From Phaeobacter sp. QD34_24 (lineage in GTDB: Bacteria > Pseudomonadota > Alphaproteobacteria > Rhodobacterales > Rhodobacteraceae), in assembly GCF_028890115.1 (NCBI RefSeq), contig NZ_JARCJD010000002.1, positions 62,001 to 126,000 on the forward strand: a stretch of 64,000 nucleotides of DNA. The letters are read 5' to 3'. The number at the start of each line of letters is the position of its first letter. The first letter of the stretch is position 1. Below the pieces are notes generated by a model. It was not told the DNA's origin. It was given only the letters and a program-made list of their open reading frames with translations, and ran no database searches. The position numbers were made by a program, and so were the translations under genes. Below, one piece after another: positions 1-8,164 of the stretch.

Positions 1-70
1 GGTGGGGTTGGAGGATCCGGACGATCTGATCGCGGATCTGACCCGTGCATTGGAGAGTGCACAGGGGTGA
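1..70 (+). CDS. C-terminal end of a Cys/Met-metabolism PLP-dependent enzyme (partial)
   Basis: The open frame running in from the left edge ends at TGA 68-70. It encodes a tail reading VGLEDPDDLIADLTRAL followed by ESAQG. This is the usual ending of the cystathionine beta-lyase / gamma-synthase / O-acetylhomoserine sulfhydrylase family, where a 'S(V/I)GxEdpdDLiaDLxxAL' segment closes the small domain. Only about 22 residues are present, so the exact enzyme (metC-like or another) cannot be decided. Positions 71-250 hold no gene that I can support and should contain the folE2 promoter. Confidence 0.7.
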   Translation, partial: VGLEDPDDLIADLTRALESAQG

Positions 71-250
71 TCCGACAGGGCTGATCCAACGGCGCGGCAT
101 GGGCTCTGTCTTGGGGTCCATGCCTGCGATGGTCCTTTCCGGGACAGAGGCTGCCGGATTTGTCTGATCCGTTTTGTAATTTCCTGCGTATGACATTAAA
201 TTGGATCGTGCTGCCCCAGATGGGGCGGCAGCAGCGGAGGAAATGGTTCC

Positions 251-1354
251 ATGAATATCCATACGCGCGACATGGATGAGGCTCCCGACCGGACCGAGGC
301 GGAGGCGGCGCTGGAAACCCTGCGCCAATGGGCCAAGACCGTGACCGAGACGGAGATTGCCCAGTTGGATCCCGCGGTTGCCCGGCTGTTGCCGGAGCGC
401 GCCGTTCAGAATTATCCCGACCTGTCGCGCCAGTACCCGCAGGATTTCCTGTCGGACGAGACCTACCGCGCCACGCTGCCCGATCTGCAGAATGGCCCAT
501 CCAGCCTGATCCGCGGCGCCAATGAGCAGATTCAGCATGTGGGGATTTCCAATTTCCGTCTGCCGATTCGCTTTCACACCCGCGACAATGGCGATCTGAC
601 GTTGGAGACCAGCGTCACCGGGACCGTCAGTCTGGAGGCCGACAAGAAGGGCATCAACATGTCCCGGATCATGCGGTCCTTCTACAAGCATGCGGAACGG
701 ACCTTCAGTTTCGAGGTGATCGAGGCCGCGCTGGAGGATTACCTGAGCGATCTTGAAAGCATGGATGCGCGCATCCAGATGCGGTTTTCCTTCCCGGTGA
801 AGGTGGATAGCCTGCGCTCGGGCCTGTCGGGCTATCAGTATTACGATATCGCGCTGGAGCTGGTGGACCGCGGCGGGCAGCGCAACAAGATCGTGCATCT
901 CGACTATGTCTATTCCTCCACCTGCCCCTGTTCGCTCGAGCTGTCCGAACATGCGCGCCAGGCACGCGGGCAGTTGGCGACACCGCACTCGCAGCGCTCG
1001 GTTGCGCGGATTTCCGTGCAGTTGGAGCCGGATGCGCCCTGCCTGTGGTTCGAAGACCTGATCGATCACTGCCGTCGCGCGGTGCCGACGGAAACGCAGG
1101 TGATGGTGAAACGCGAGGACGAACAGGCCTTCGCCGAGTTGAATGCGGCCAATCCGATCTTTGTCGAAGATGCCGCGCGCCTGTTCTGTGAAGCCCTGCA
1201 AAGCGATCCCCGCATTGGCGATTTCCGCGTGGTGGCCAGCCATCAGGAGAGCCTGCACAGCCATGATGCGGTCAGCGTGCTGACGCAGGGCTCCCTGTTT
1301 TCGCAAACCAGCCTTGATCCGCTGCTGTTTTCCACCCTGATCCACAAGGGGTAA
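251..1354 (+). CDS. folE2: GTP cyclohydrolase FolE2 (type IB)
   Basis: Converts GTP to 7,8-dihydroneopterin triphosphate, the first step of tetrahydrofolate synthesis (also used for queuosine). The 367-aa product shows FolE2 family features: a KKGINMSRIMRSFY segment around residue 135-148, a STCPCSLELSEHARQ segment near residue 222-236 holding the conserved metal-site cysteine region, and a C-terminal HDAVSVLTQGSLF stretch. Length matches alphaproteobacterial FolE2. The ATG at 251 is preceded by a GGAGGAA Shine-Dalgarno at about 236-242. In some bacteria FolE2 is a zinc-starvation backup of FolE, but I could not find a convincing Zur site upstream, so here it may be the only GTP cyclohydrolase. 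Confidence 0.93.
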   Translation: MNIHTRDMDEAPDRTEAEAALETLRQWAKTVTETEIAQLDPAVARLLPERAVQNYPDLSRQYPQDFLSDETYRATLPDLQNGPSSLIRGANEQIQHVGISNFRLPIRFHTRDNGDLTLETSVTGTVSLEADKKGINMSRIMRSFYKHAERTFSFEVIEAALEDYLSDLESMDARIQMRFSFPVKVDSLRSGLSGYQYYDIALELVDRGGQRNKIVHLDYVYSSTCPCSLELSEHARQARGQLATPHSQRSVARISVQLEPDAPCLWFEDLIDHCRRAVPTETQVMVKREDEQAFAELNAANPIFVEDAARLFCEALQSDPRIGDFRVVASHQESLHSHDAVSVLTQGSLFSQTSLDPLLFSTLIHKG

Positions 1355-1365
1355 GATCGGCCATC

Positions 1366-1385
1366 TACCCGGTTTCCGGGTTTTA
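1366..1385 (+). terminator. short hairpin with T-run after folE2
   Basis: CCCGG-TTT-CCGGG (1368-1380) followed by TTTT (1381-1384), 12 bp past the folE2 stop. The stem is only 5 bp, so it is a weak intrinsic terminator candidate. A longer hairpin lies immediately downstream. Confidence 0.4.
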
Positions 1386-1386
1386 T

Positions 1387-1425
1387 GCTGCATTGCCGCA
1401 TTATTTTGCTGCAATGCAGCTTTTT
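1387..1425 (+). promoter_or_regulatory. TGC-rich inverted repeat: PhaR-type operator and/or terminator
   Basis: Perfect 10-bp inverted repeat GCTGCATTGC (1387-1396) / GCAATGCAGC (1411-1420), followed by TTTTT. The right arm contains CTGC-AAT-GCAG (1409-1419), which fits the CTGC-N3-GCAG sites I recall for the PHA-responsive repressor PhaR of Paracoccus. The left arm has a near copy, CTGC-ATT-GCCG (1388-1398). It lies about 100 bp upstream of a phasin-like gene, where PhaR sites are expected. The T-run means it may also terminate folE2 transcription, and the two readings are compatible. Confidence 0.55.
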
Positions 1426-1520
1426 CATGTTAGGCTTCTTTCAAGTCCGGATCCCATGTGGCTGCGGAATTTCTGTGCCTGAGTGGTGTATCCGGATCTC
1501 TTTGACGGAAGGAGATCCTG

Positions 1521-1994
1521 ATGTTTTTTTCGCCGATCCCGCAAACCCCGCCTGAAACACTTGCGCAATGGGTGGGCCAGGCGACTGGCGCTCAGATGAA
1601 ATACCTACGGGCATGGGCTGCCCTGGCTGTACAGGCGCCGCTTGAACAGTTGCGGCTGACACAGGCCATGATCGAAAGCGGTCAGGTGGTTCTTGCCGGT
1701 CTGGCGCCGCAGGTCGCGGCAGCCCCCGAAGGGGCAGCGCCTACGCCGGAGGCACCCAAGGCAAAGCCAAGCCCGCGCAAGACATCGCCAAGACCGAAAT
1801 CCGCAACAACTGCCAAAAAGGCCAGTCCCCGCAAACCGGCCCCTCGCAAGGCGACCCAGCGCAAAGCGGAAACCGTGAAGGCGGACAGTGCAGAGCCGGT
1901 GACGAAGCCACGCCGGACAACAGTGCGCAAGACAACAGCGCGAAAAGCTGCCGTGACACCCAAGGCTGCTGCTGTGGCAGCGGCTGACACGTAA
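1521..1994 (+). CDS. phasin-like / PhaF-like protein with basic Ala-Pro-Lys tail
   Basis: A 157-aa product. Residues 1-65 are a moderately hydrophobic, amphipathic segment with no signal peptide. From about residue 75 the chain becomes a low-complexity tail of Lys, Arg, Pro, Ala and Thr resembling the histone-H1-like tails of PhaF-type granule proteins. I infer a polyhydroxyalkanoate granule or DNA-associated role from this architecture and from the PhaR-like operator upstream; family membership is not proven. The ATG is well placed after AAGGAG (1510-1515). The frame stops at TAA 1992-1994, but the same composition continues in frame to TAG 2187-2189, suggesting a truncated gene that was once about 222 codons long. 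Confidence 0.6.
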   Translation: MFFSPIPQTPPETLAQWVGQATGAQMKYLRAWAALAVQAPLEQLRLTQAMIESGQVVLAGLAPQVAAAPEGAAPTPEAPKAKPSPRKTSPRPKSATTAKKASPRKPAPRKATQRKAETVKADSAEPVTKPRRTTVRKTTARKAAVTPKAAAVAAADT

Positions 1995-2189
1995 CCAGCC
2001 GAGGCACCAAAACCCGCCGCGCGCAGTTCCACTCCGCCTGCAAAAAACAGCGCTGCCAGCAAGACAACCGACGCAGCCGCGACACCGGCCACCTCTGCCG
2101 CATCCTCTCCAAAGGCGAAACGTGCCCCTTCCAAACCGCCAAGCCTGCCCGAAGCGCTGGCCGGGTCAGACAAACCCACAAAGGCCTAG
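1995..2189 (+). other. in-frame continuation of the phasin-like reading frame after a TAA
   Basis: Directly after the TAA at 1992-1994 the same frame stays open for 64 codons to TAG 2187-2189. It encodes more of the same Ala/Pro/Ser/Lys-rich composition (for example PAEAPKPAARSS, then SPKAKRAPSKPP). There is no start codon with a ribosome-binding site here. The simplest reading is a nonsense mutation shortening the tail; readthrough is possible but unsupported. Confidence 0.6.
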
Positions 2190-2281
2190 GCGGAAGGCCC
2201 ATTGATCCCAGGGCGCAGACAGGGGCGTTCCGCGCCGGTTTGACTTGACACTCCGGACGCGGGACGCCAACGCTGCCGCAC

Positions 2282-3730
2282 ATGTTGGATCTTCGCCCGG
2301 TTGCATATGTCATTGGCCTTCTGGTCGTCATTCTTGGCGCGATGATGGTCTTTCCGTTCCTGATCGATCTCTATGACGGTCAGGGGCAATGGCCGGTTTT
2401 TCTGGAAAGCGGCCTGTTCTGTATTCTGGTTGGTGGTCTGCTTGCGCTCAGCTGCGCGAATTCCGTGGCCGAGGGGCTGAGCATCCGCCAGACCTTCCTG
2501 CTGACCACCATGGTGTGGGCGGCGCTGCCGCTGTTCGGGGCGATCCCCTTGATGCTGGGGGCGACAGAGCTTGGCTTCACGGATGCGTTTTTCGAGGCCA
2601 TGTCGGGGCTGACCACGACCGGATCCACGGTGATTTCCGGCCTGGACGATCTGCCCCGGGGCATTCTGCTCTGGCGTGGCATCCTGCAATGGCTGGGCGG
2701 CATCGGGATCATCGTGGTCGCCATGGTGTTCCTGCCCGAACTGCGGGTCGGTGGCATGCAGATCTTCCGATCCGAAGCCTTTGATACCATGGGAAAGATC
2801 CTGCCCCAGGCCCAGGCGATCGCAAAGCAGATCTCGCTGATCTACCTTGGTCTGACCGTGACGTGTATTGCTGTCTACATGGTTTTGGGCATGGGGTGGT
2901 TCGACGCGCTTGTCCACGCATTGACCACCATGTCCACGGGCGGCTTCTCCAACTATGATGCCTCCTTTGGGACCTTCTCTGGCCCGGCGGAATATGCGGC
3001 CTCCTTTTTCATGATCCTGGCGGCGCTGCCCTTCGTGCGCTACGTGCAGTTGATCAACGGGCACAGCGGGCCCCTGTTGCAGGACAGTCAGATCCGCGCC
3101 TTTCTCGGCACAATCTTGGTGCTGATCATCGTGACGGCCAATGTGCTGGTCTATGTGTTTCCGCATCACCCCGAACAGGCCTTTCGCGAAGCCCTGTTCA
3201 ATATCACCTCGATCATCTCGGGCACCGGCTATGCCAGCGTGGACTACATGCAGTGGGGCAGCTTCCTGATCATGGTGTTCTTCTTCATCGGGTTGATCGG
3301 CGGCTGTGCTGGATCAACCGCCTGTTCGGTCAAGATCTTCCGGTACCAGATCCTGTTTGCCTCGATCCGGGTGCAGATCCAGCGCATCCGTTCCCCCAAC
3401 GGCATCTTCATTCCCCGTTTCGAGGGGCGACCCGTCGGCCCGGATGTGCTGAGCTCGGTGATCTCCTTCTTCATGTTCTTCGTGGTGACGCTGGGGATCG
3501 TTGCCTGGGCCTTGGCGCTGACCGGGCTGGACTTCATCACCGCTCTGTCGGGGGCTGCCACTGCGGTGGCGAATGTTGGGCCTGGCCTGGGCGATATAAT
3601 CGGCCCTGCGGGGAATTTCTCCACGCTCAACGATGCCGCCAAGTGGATCCTGAGCGGCGCCATGTTGATCGGCCGCCTGGAGCTGTTGGCGGTCTATGCC
3701 ATCGTGACCATCAAGTTCTGGCGCAACTGA
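2282..3730 (+). CDS. trkH: TrkH-family potassium uptake protein
   Basis: Membrane subunit of the Trk/Ktr K+ uptake system, which normally works with the cytosolic NAD-binding TrkA (not in this window). The 482-aa product has about 8-10 hydrophobic helices and four pore-loop signatures in order: GLTTTGSTVISG, TMSTGGFSN, SGTGYASVD and ANVGPGLG, each with the selectivity-filter glycine. Length matches alphaproteobacterial TrkH. No strong Shine-Dalgarno is visible before ATG 2282, but the N-terminus starting there (MLDLRPVAYVIG) is typical of the family. Confidence 0.93.
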   Translation: MLDLRPVAYVIGLLVVILGAMMVFPFLIDLYDGQGQWPVFLESGLFCILVGGLLALSCANSVAEGLSIRQTFLLTTMVWAALPLFGAIPLMLGATELGFTDAFFEAMSGLTTTGSTVISGLDDLPRGILLWRGILQWLGGIGIIVVAMVFLPELRVGGMQIFRSEAFDTMGKILPQAQAIAKQISLIYLGLTVTCIAVYMVLGMGWFDALVHALTTMSTGGFSNYDASFGTFSGPAEYAASFFMILAALPFVRYVQLINGHSGPLLQDSQIRAFLGTILVLIIVTANVLVYVFPHHPEQAFREALFNITSIISGTGYASVDYMQWGSFLIMVFFFIGLIGGCAGSTACSVKIFRYQILFASIRVQIQRIRSPNGIFIPRFEGRPVGPDVLSSVISFFMFFVVTLGIVAWALALTGLDFITALSGAATAVANVGPGLGDIIGPAGNFSTLNDAAKWILSGAMLIGRLELLAVYAIVTIKFWRN

Positions 3731-3876
3731 ACAGGGGGGGCTGGCTGTTGACGGGTTCAGCGGCGCCTGCGACGGTTTGGCCCTTGTATCGTTACAATCC
3801 GCACACTTGCCCTGACCGGGCAGCTCCCCTATGAGGCAGTGATCGAAATCTGCGAGCGCACGGAGACGACTGCCCC

Positions 3877-5115
3877 ATGCCCGTACTAGTAATGAAATTC
3901 GGCGGCACCTCGGTCGCCAACCTGGACCGGATCCGCCGCGCGGCCAAACGCGTTGGCGTCGAAGTGGCCAAGGGCTATGACGTGATTGTCATCGTCTCGG
4001 CCATGTCCGGCAAGACCAACGAGCTGGTGGGCTGGGTGAATGAGACCTCGCCGCTGTTTGACGCGCGCGAATATGATGCGGTGGTCTCCTCAGGGGAAAA
4101 CGTGACCGCGGGCCTGATGGCGCTGACGCTGCAGGAAATGGATATCCCGGCGCGCAGCTGGCAGGGCTGGCAGGTGCCGCTGAAGACCACCAGCGCCCAT
4201 AGTCAGGCGCGGATCGAGGAAATCCCGACCGACAATATCAACGCCAAGTTCGGCGAGGGCATGCGGGTCGCGGTTGTGGCCGGTTTCCAGGGCATCAGCC
4301 CCGAGGGACGCATCACCACCCTGGGCCGCGGCGGATCCGACACCACTGCCGTTGCCTTTGCCGCCGCATTCGACGCCGAGCGCTGCGATATCTACACCGA
4401 TGTGGATGGGGTCTATACCACCGACCCGCGCATCTGCAGCAAGGCGCGCAAACTGGACAAGATCGCCTTTGAAGAGATGCTGGAGCTGGCCTCGCTGGGG
4501 GCGAAGGTCCTGCAGACCCGCTCGGTCGAGCTGGCGATGCGCTATCGGGTGCGCCTGAGGGTGCTATCAAGTTTTGAAGAGCAAAATGACAATGCCGGCA
4601 CGCTGGTCTGTGCTGAGGAGGACATCATGGAATCCAATGTTGTGGCCGGTGTGGCCTATTCCCGCGACGAAGCGAAGCTGACCGTGCAATCGGTGGCCGA
4701 CCGCCCCGGTATCGCCGCGACCATCTTCACCGCCCTGTCGGATGCAGGCGTGAACGTCGACATGATCGTGCAGGACATCTCGGACGAGGGCCGCACCGAT
4801 ATGACCTTCTCCTGCCCCACCGATCAGGTGGCGCGCGCCGAACAGGCCATGCAGGAGGCCAAGGGAAAGGGCGAGCTGAACTTCGCCGAACTGGTGGCCG
4901 ACAAGGATGTGGCCAAGGTCTCCGTGGTGGGCATCGGCATGCGCTCGCAGTCGGGCGTGGCGGCCAAGATGTTCAAGGTGCTCTCGGATGAGGGGATCAA
5001 CATCAAGGTCATTACAACCTCAGAGATCAAGATTTCCGTGTTGATCGATCGGAAATACATGGAACTTGCCGTGCAAGCACTGCATGATGCCTTTGAATTG
5101 GATAAAGCAGCCTGA
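3877..5115 (+). CDS. lysC: aspartate kinase (aspartokinase)
   Basis: Phosphorylates L-aspartate, the first committed step to lysine/diaminopimelate, threonine, methionine and isoleucine. The 412-aa product starts with the kinase signature KFGGTS at residues 7-12, has TLGRGGSDTTA in the nucleotide/substrate region, and ends with two ACT domains from about residue 265, the site of feedback inhibition in the class-II single-domain enzymes. Start ATG 3877 follows a distant GGAGA. It is followed 44 bp later by ptsP on the same strand. Confidence 0.96.
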   Translation: MPVLVMKFGGTSVANLDRIRRAAKRVGVEVAKGYDVIVIVSAMSGKTNELVGWVNETSPLFDAREYDAVVSSGENVTAGLMALTLQEMDIPARSWQGWQVPLKTTSAHSQARIEEIPTDNINAKFGEGMRVAVVAGFQGISPEGRITTLGRGGSDTTAVAFAAAFDAERCDIYTDVDGVYTTDPRICSKARKLDKIAFEEMLELASLGAKVLQTRSVELAMRYRVRLRVLSSFEEQNDNAGTLVCAEEDIMESNVVAGVAYSRDEAKLTVQSVADRPGIAATIFTALSDAGVNVDMIVQDISDEGRTDMTFSCPTDQVARAEQAMQEAKGKGELNFAELVADKDVAKVSVVGIGMRSQSGVAAKMFKVLSDEGINIKVITTSEIKISVLIDRKYMELAVQALHDAFELDKAA

Positions 5116-5159
5116 TCGCACCCGGGCTGTCTGACACAAGAAACGCGTGAACAGGGCCC

Positions 5160-7400
5160 ATGGTCGACAGTACTGAATCAGAAAGCCGCAGGCTGCTTGG
5201 CCGCCTGCGCGAGGCGATGGCCGGGGATGCCCCCGGTCAGGCCCGTCTGGACAAGATCACCCATCTGATCGCAGACAGCATGGGGACCGAGGTCTGTTCG
5301 GTCTACCTGTTCCGCGATGATGAGACGCTGGAGCTCTGCGCCACCGAAGGGCTGAACGTCGAATCGGTGCACCAGACCCGCATGCGCATCGGCGAAGGTC
5401 TGGTTGGGCGCGTTGCCAAATACGGCAAGGTGGTGAATACCCCCGATGCTCCCAATGCCAAGGGGTTCCGCTATATGCCGGAAACCGGAGAGGAGCGCTA
5501 TTCCTCCTTCCTGGGTATTCCGATCCAGCGCCTGGGCGAGATGATGGGGGTTCTGGTCGTCCAGTCCAAGGAGGCCCGGGAATTCTCCTCTGATGCGGTC
5601 TACGCGCTGGAGGTGGTGGCCATGGTCATCGCCGAGATGACCGAGCTTGGCGCCTTTGTCGGGGAGGGGGCCGCGCTGTCGCCACTGCACCAGCAACCGG
5701 TCTTGCTGCATGCCACAGCCGCCCAGGAAGGCGCCGCAGAGGGCCATGTCTGGCTGCATGAACCCCGTGTCGTGGTCACCAACCCGATCGCCGAAGATCC
5801 GCACCGCGAGCTGCAGCGCCTGACCGAGGCGGTGGAAGAGCTGCGCGTCGGCGTCGACAAAATGCTGAAGATCTCGGAAAACGGCGACAAGGACCAGCTG
5901 CAGGTTCTGGAAACCTACCGCATGTTTGCCAATTCCAAGGGCTGGATGCGGCGCATGGAGGAAGACATCTCGCGCGGGCTGAGCGCCGAGGCCGCCGTGG
6001 AGAAAGAGCAATCCCAGGCGCGTGCGCGCATGTCGCAGGTGCAGGACGCCTACCTGCGCGAGCGCCTGAGCGATCTGGACGATCTCTCCAACCGGCTGCT
6101 TCGGATCCTGACCGGGCAGGGGGCGGAGACCGGCGCTGAGCTGCCGGAGAACCCGATCCTGATTGCCCGCAATATCGGCCCGGCAGAGCTGCTGGAATAT
6201 GGCCGCTCGCTGCGCGGGATCGTGCTGGAAGAAGGCTCTGTCGGCTCTCATGCGGCGATCGTTGCGCGGGCGCTGGCGATCCCCCTGGTGGTCAACGCAA
6301 AACGCATCACCACCGAGGCGCTGAACGGAGACCATATCATGGTCGATGGCGACCAGGGTATCGTGCACCTGCGTCCCGATGAAACCGTTGTCAGCGCCTT
6401 CCGCGACAAGATCGCGATGCAGGCCGATGCGCAGGAGCGCTATGCCTCGATCCGCGAGAAACCCGCGATCACCCGTGACAACGCCCGGATCAACCTGTTG
6501 ATGAATGCCGGGCTGATGGCGGACCTGCCATCGCTGGAGGGATCCGGCGCCGAAGGGGTTGGGCTGTTCCGAACCGAGCTTCAGTTTCTCGTCCGCAATC
6601 AGATGCCGAAACGCTCTGAACTGGTGACGCTGTATCAGCGGGTTCTGGATGCCTCTCATGGCAAGCGGGTTGTGTTCCGGACGCTTGATATCGGCTCGGA
6701 CAAGGTTCTGCCCTATATGAAGCCGACGGATGAACCGAACCCGGCCTTGGGCTGGCGGGCCATTCGCGTCGGCTTGGACAAGCCCGGTATCATGCGCATG
6801 CAGTTGCAGGCGCTGATGCGTGCAGCCAATGGGCGGCCTTTGTCGATCATGTTCCCGTTCGTCGCTCAGTTCGAAGAGTATCGGGCCGCACGCCTGGAGG
6901 TCGACAAGACGCTGGAGCGTGAGCGTATCCTGGGCCATCCCCTGCCGGAACGGCTTGAGGTCGGTGCCATGCTGGAAACACCCTCTTTGGCATTTGCGCC
7001 CCATAAGTTCTTTGACGAGGTGGATTTTCTGTCGATTGGCGGCAACGATCTGAAGCAGTTCTTCTTTGCCGCCGACCGTGAGAATGAGCGCGTTCGTAAG
7101 CGTTATGATACGCTCAACGTGAGCTTCCTGACCTTCATCGAACAGATCGTGGAGCGCTGCGTGCGCTCTGGAACGCCGCTGAGCTTCTGTGGCGAAGATG
7201 CAGGGCGCCCCATCGAGGCGGTCTGCCTGGCGGCCACGGGAATTCGCACGCTCTCCATGCGACCTGCTTCAATTGGGCCCGTTAAGTCTTTGTTAATGCG
7301 GGTTGATCTGTCTGAGGTGCGAAAGCTGATATTGGATTGCCGCCATCGCGGCGACCAGTCGGTCAGACCTGCGATCATGCGATATCTAAGAGAGATCTGA
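5160..7400 (+). CDS. ptsP: PTS-Ntr enzyme I (PtsP) with GAF domain
   Basis: Phosphoenolpyruvate-protein phosphotransferase of the nitrogen-related PTS. It passes phosphate from PEP to NPr and EIIA-Ntr, a regulatory rather than sugar-transporting chain. The 746-aa protein has an N-terminal GAF domain (about 10-165), the helical HPr-binding region (about 190-330), the swivelling domain with the phosphorylated histidine in GSHAAIVARA (His364), and the PEP-binding TIM barrel to the C-terminus (FRTELQFL, SIGGNDLKQFF, SFCGEDAGRP). Length and domain order match EI-Ntr, not sugar EI. Downstream lies a long non-coding region. Confidence 0.95.
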   Translation: MVDSTESESRRLLGRLREAMAGDAPGQARLDKITHLIADSMGTEVCSVYLFRDDETLELCATEGLNVESVHQTRMRIGEGLVGRVAKYGKVVNTPDAPNAKGFRYMPETGEERYSSFLGIPIQRLGEMMGVLVVQSKEAREFSSDAVYALEVVAMVIAEMTELGAFVGEGAALSPLHQQPVLLHATAAQEGAAEGHVWLHEPRVVVTNPIAEDPHRELQRLTEAVEELRVGVDKMLKISENGDKDQLQVLETYRMFANSKGWMRRMEEDISRGLSAEAAVEKEQSQARARMSQVQDAYLRERLSDLDDLSNRLLRILTGQGAETGAELPENPILIARNIGPAELLEYGRSLRGIVLEEGSVGSHAAIVARALAIPLVVNAKRITTEALNGDHIMVDGDQGIVHLRPDETVVSAFRDKIAMQADAQERYASIREKPAITRDNARINLLMNAGLMADLPSLEGSGAEGVGLFRTELQFLVRNQMPKRSELVTLYQRVLDASHGKRVVFRTLDIGSDKVLPYMKPTDEPNPALGWRAIRVGLDKPGIMRMQLQALMRAANGRPLSIMFPFVAQFEEYRAARLEVDKTLERERILGHPLPERLEVGAMLETPSLAFAPHKFFDEVDFLSIGGNDLKQFFFAADRENERVRKRYDTLNVSFLTFIEQIVERCVRSGTPLSFCGEDAGRPIEAVCLAATGIRTLSMRPASIGPVKSLLMRVDLSEVRKLILDCRHRGDQSVRPAIMRYLREI

Positions 7401-8075
7401 GCCGCCGCAGAGCTTGCACGGGCGCATTTGGCTGCGACAGGCCTGGTGTAAACGCAGGCTTGGTTCCACCACTACGGACCGGGTTTCACTCACATGGGTG
7501 TGACGGTTGTCCATCACCGCCAGAGATGCTCTCGGCGGAGTTCATTTTGCCATCAGATCCTTGGAAACCATCGGCAGTCCGCGTTTTTGGGTGAGATTCG
7601 CCAATACACCAGGTCCATACACAAGCTAGGGGTGCTTGCTAACCTCGCTGGGGGCGTTTTTGTTATTCTCCATATTCGATGCAATTAGCATCATTTAGTA
7701 AAAATATTTAGGAGTAATTTACAAAATCGAACACTGGCGTCATGTAGCCCCCATAATTCACAAGTTATCCCTTACGTTATCCACAGGATTGACCCCGCAT
7801 TTTGCCAACGTCTTCTCGGCCGTGGCGTGGTCAGTACCGAGGCATGTAACTCTTGCCGCGATTTCTGGATCAGGCTTCGGCGGCAGGGCAAGATGCGCCG
7901 GGGTTTGTTCGATCTTTATCCACACCTTATCCACATCATGAATGCGGCTTTACCATTTGATAATGCAGGAAATACCCTCTTCCGCACTGCAATAGTACGG
8001 TCCGGTGTGTGGACTGTTGAAGCCTCTATTTTAGGGGAAATTGGTTGCCAAATGGTTACCGTGAGGATGCTGATT
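7401..8075. other. non-coding region with DnaA-box cluster; candidate replication origin or DnaA-binding site
   Basis: The gap between ptsP and the aryl-CoA cluster has no credible gene. It contains three perfect DnaA boxes TTATCCACA on the plus strand at 7777-7785, 7916-7924 and 7927-7935, plus a degenerate TTATCCCTT at 7765-7773. Just upstream, about 7660-7740, is a conspicuously AT-rich tract unusual for this GC-rich DNA, suitable as an unwinding element. A 9-mer like this is expected about once per two 64-kb windows by chance (both strands, equal base use), so three in 160 bp is not random. It could be oriC, a secondary DnaA reservoir or a DnaA-regulated promoter. Confidence 0.5.
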
Positions 8076-8128
8076 AAATTTCAAGCATGAAATTTTAAGC
8101 TTGAAGTGTTTTCAGTCTCCCTTATCCT
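8076..8128 (+). promoter_or_regulatory. MarR-type operator overlapping a promoter for the aryl-CoA cluster
   Basis: A perfect palindrome AAATTTCA-AGCA-TGAAATTT (8076-8095) is followed by TTTTAAGCTTGAAG. A second dyad TTCAAGC (8080-8086) / GCTTGAA (8099-8105) overlaps it. A plausible sigma-70-like promoter is TTGAAG (8101-8106), 16 bp, then TATCCT (8123-8128), so the second dyad covers the -35 box. The third gene of the cluster is a MarR repressor, and such proteins often bind dyads of this size and release on binding an aryl-CoA. This assignment is inference from position and symmetry. Confidence 0.6.
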
Positions 8129-8164
8129 GATCTCCAATAGCAAACTGTTGCGGAGGGTCGGATC

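Noticed and set aside
71-250. Possible Zur box upstream of folE2
   Set aside because: The AT-rich stretch near 175-200 has no convincing symmetric zinc-uptake-regulator motif.
5178-7004. 608-codon minus-strand ORF opposite ptsP
   Set aside because: It is a mirror of the high-GC ptsP codons; its product is His/Gln/Arg-rich with no domain pattern.
7827-8090. 87-codon plus-strand ORF in the ptsP downstream gap
   Set aside because: GTG start without ribosome site, runs across two DnaA boxes and the operator, no protein-like features.
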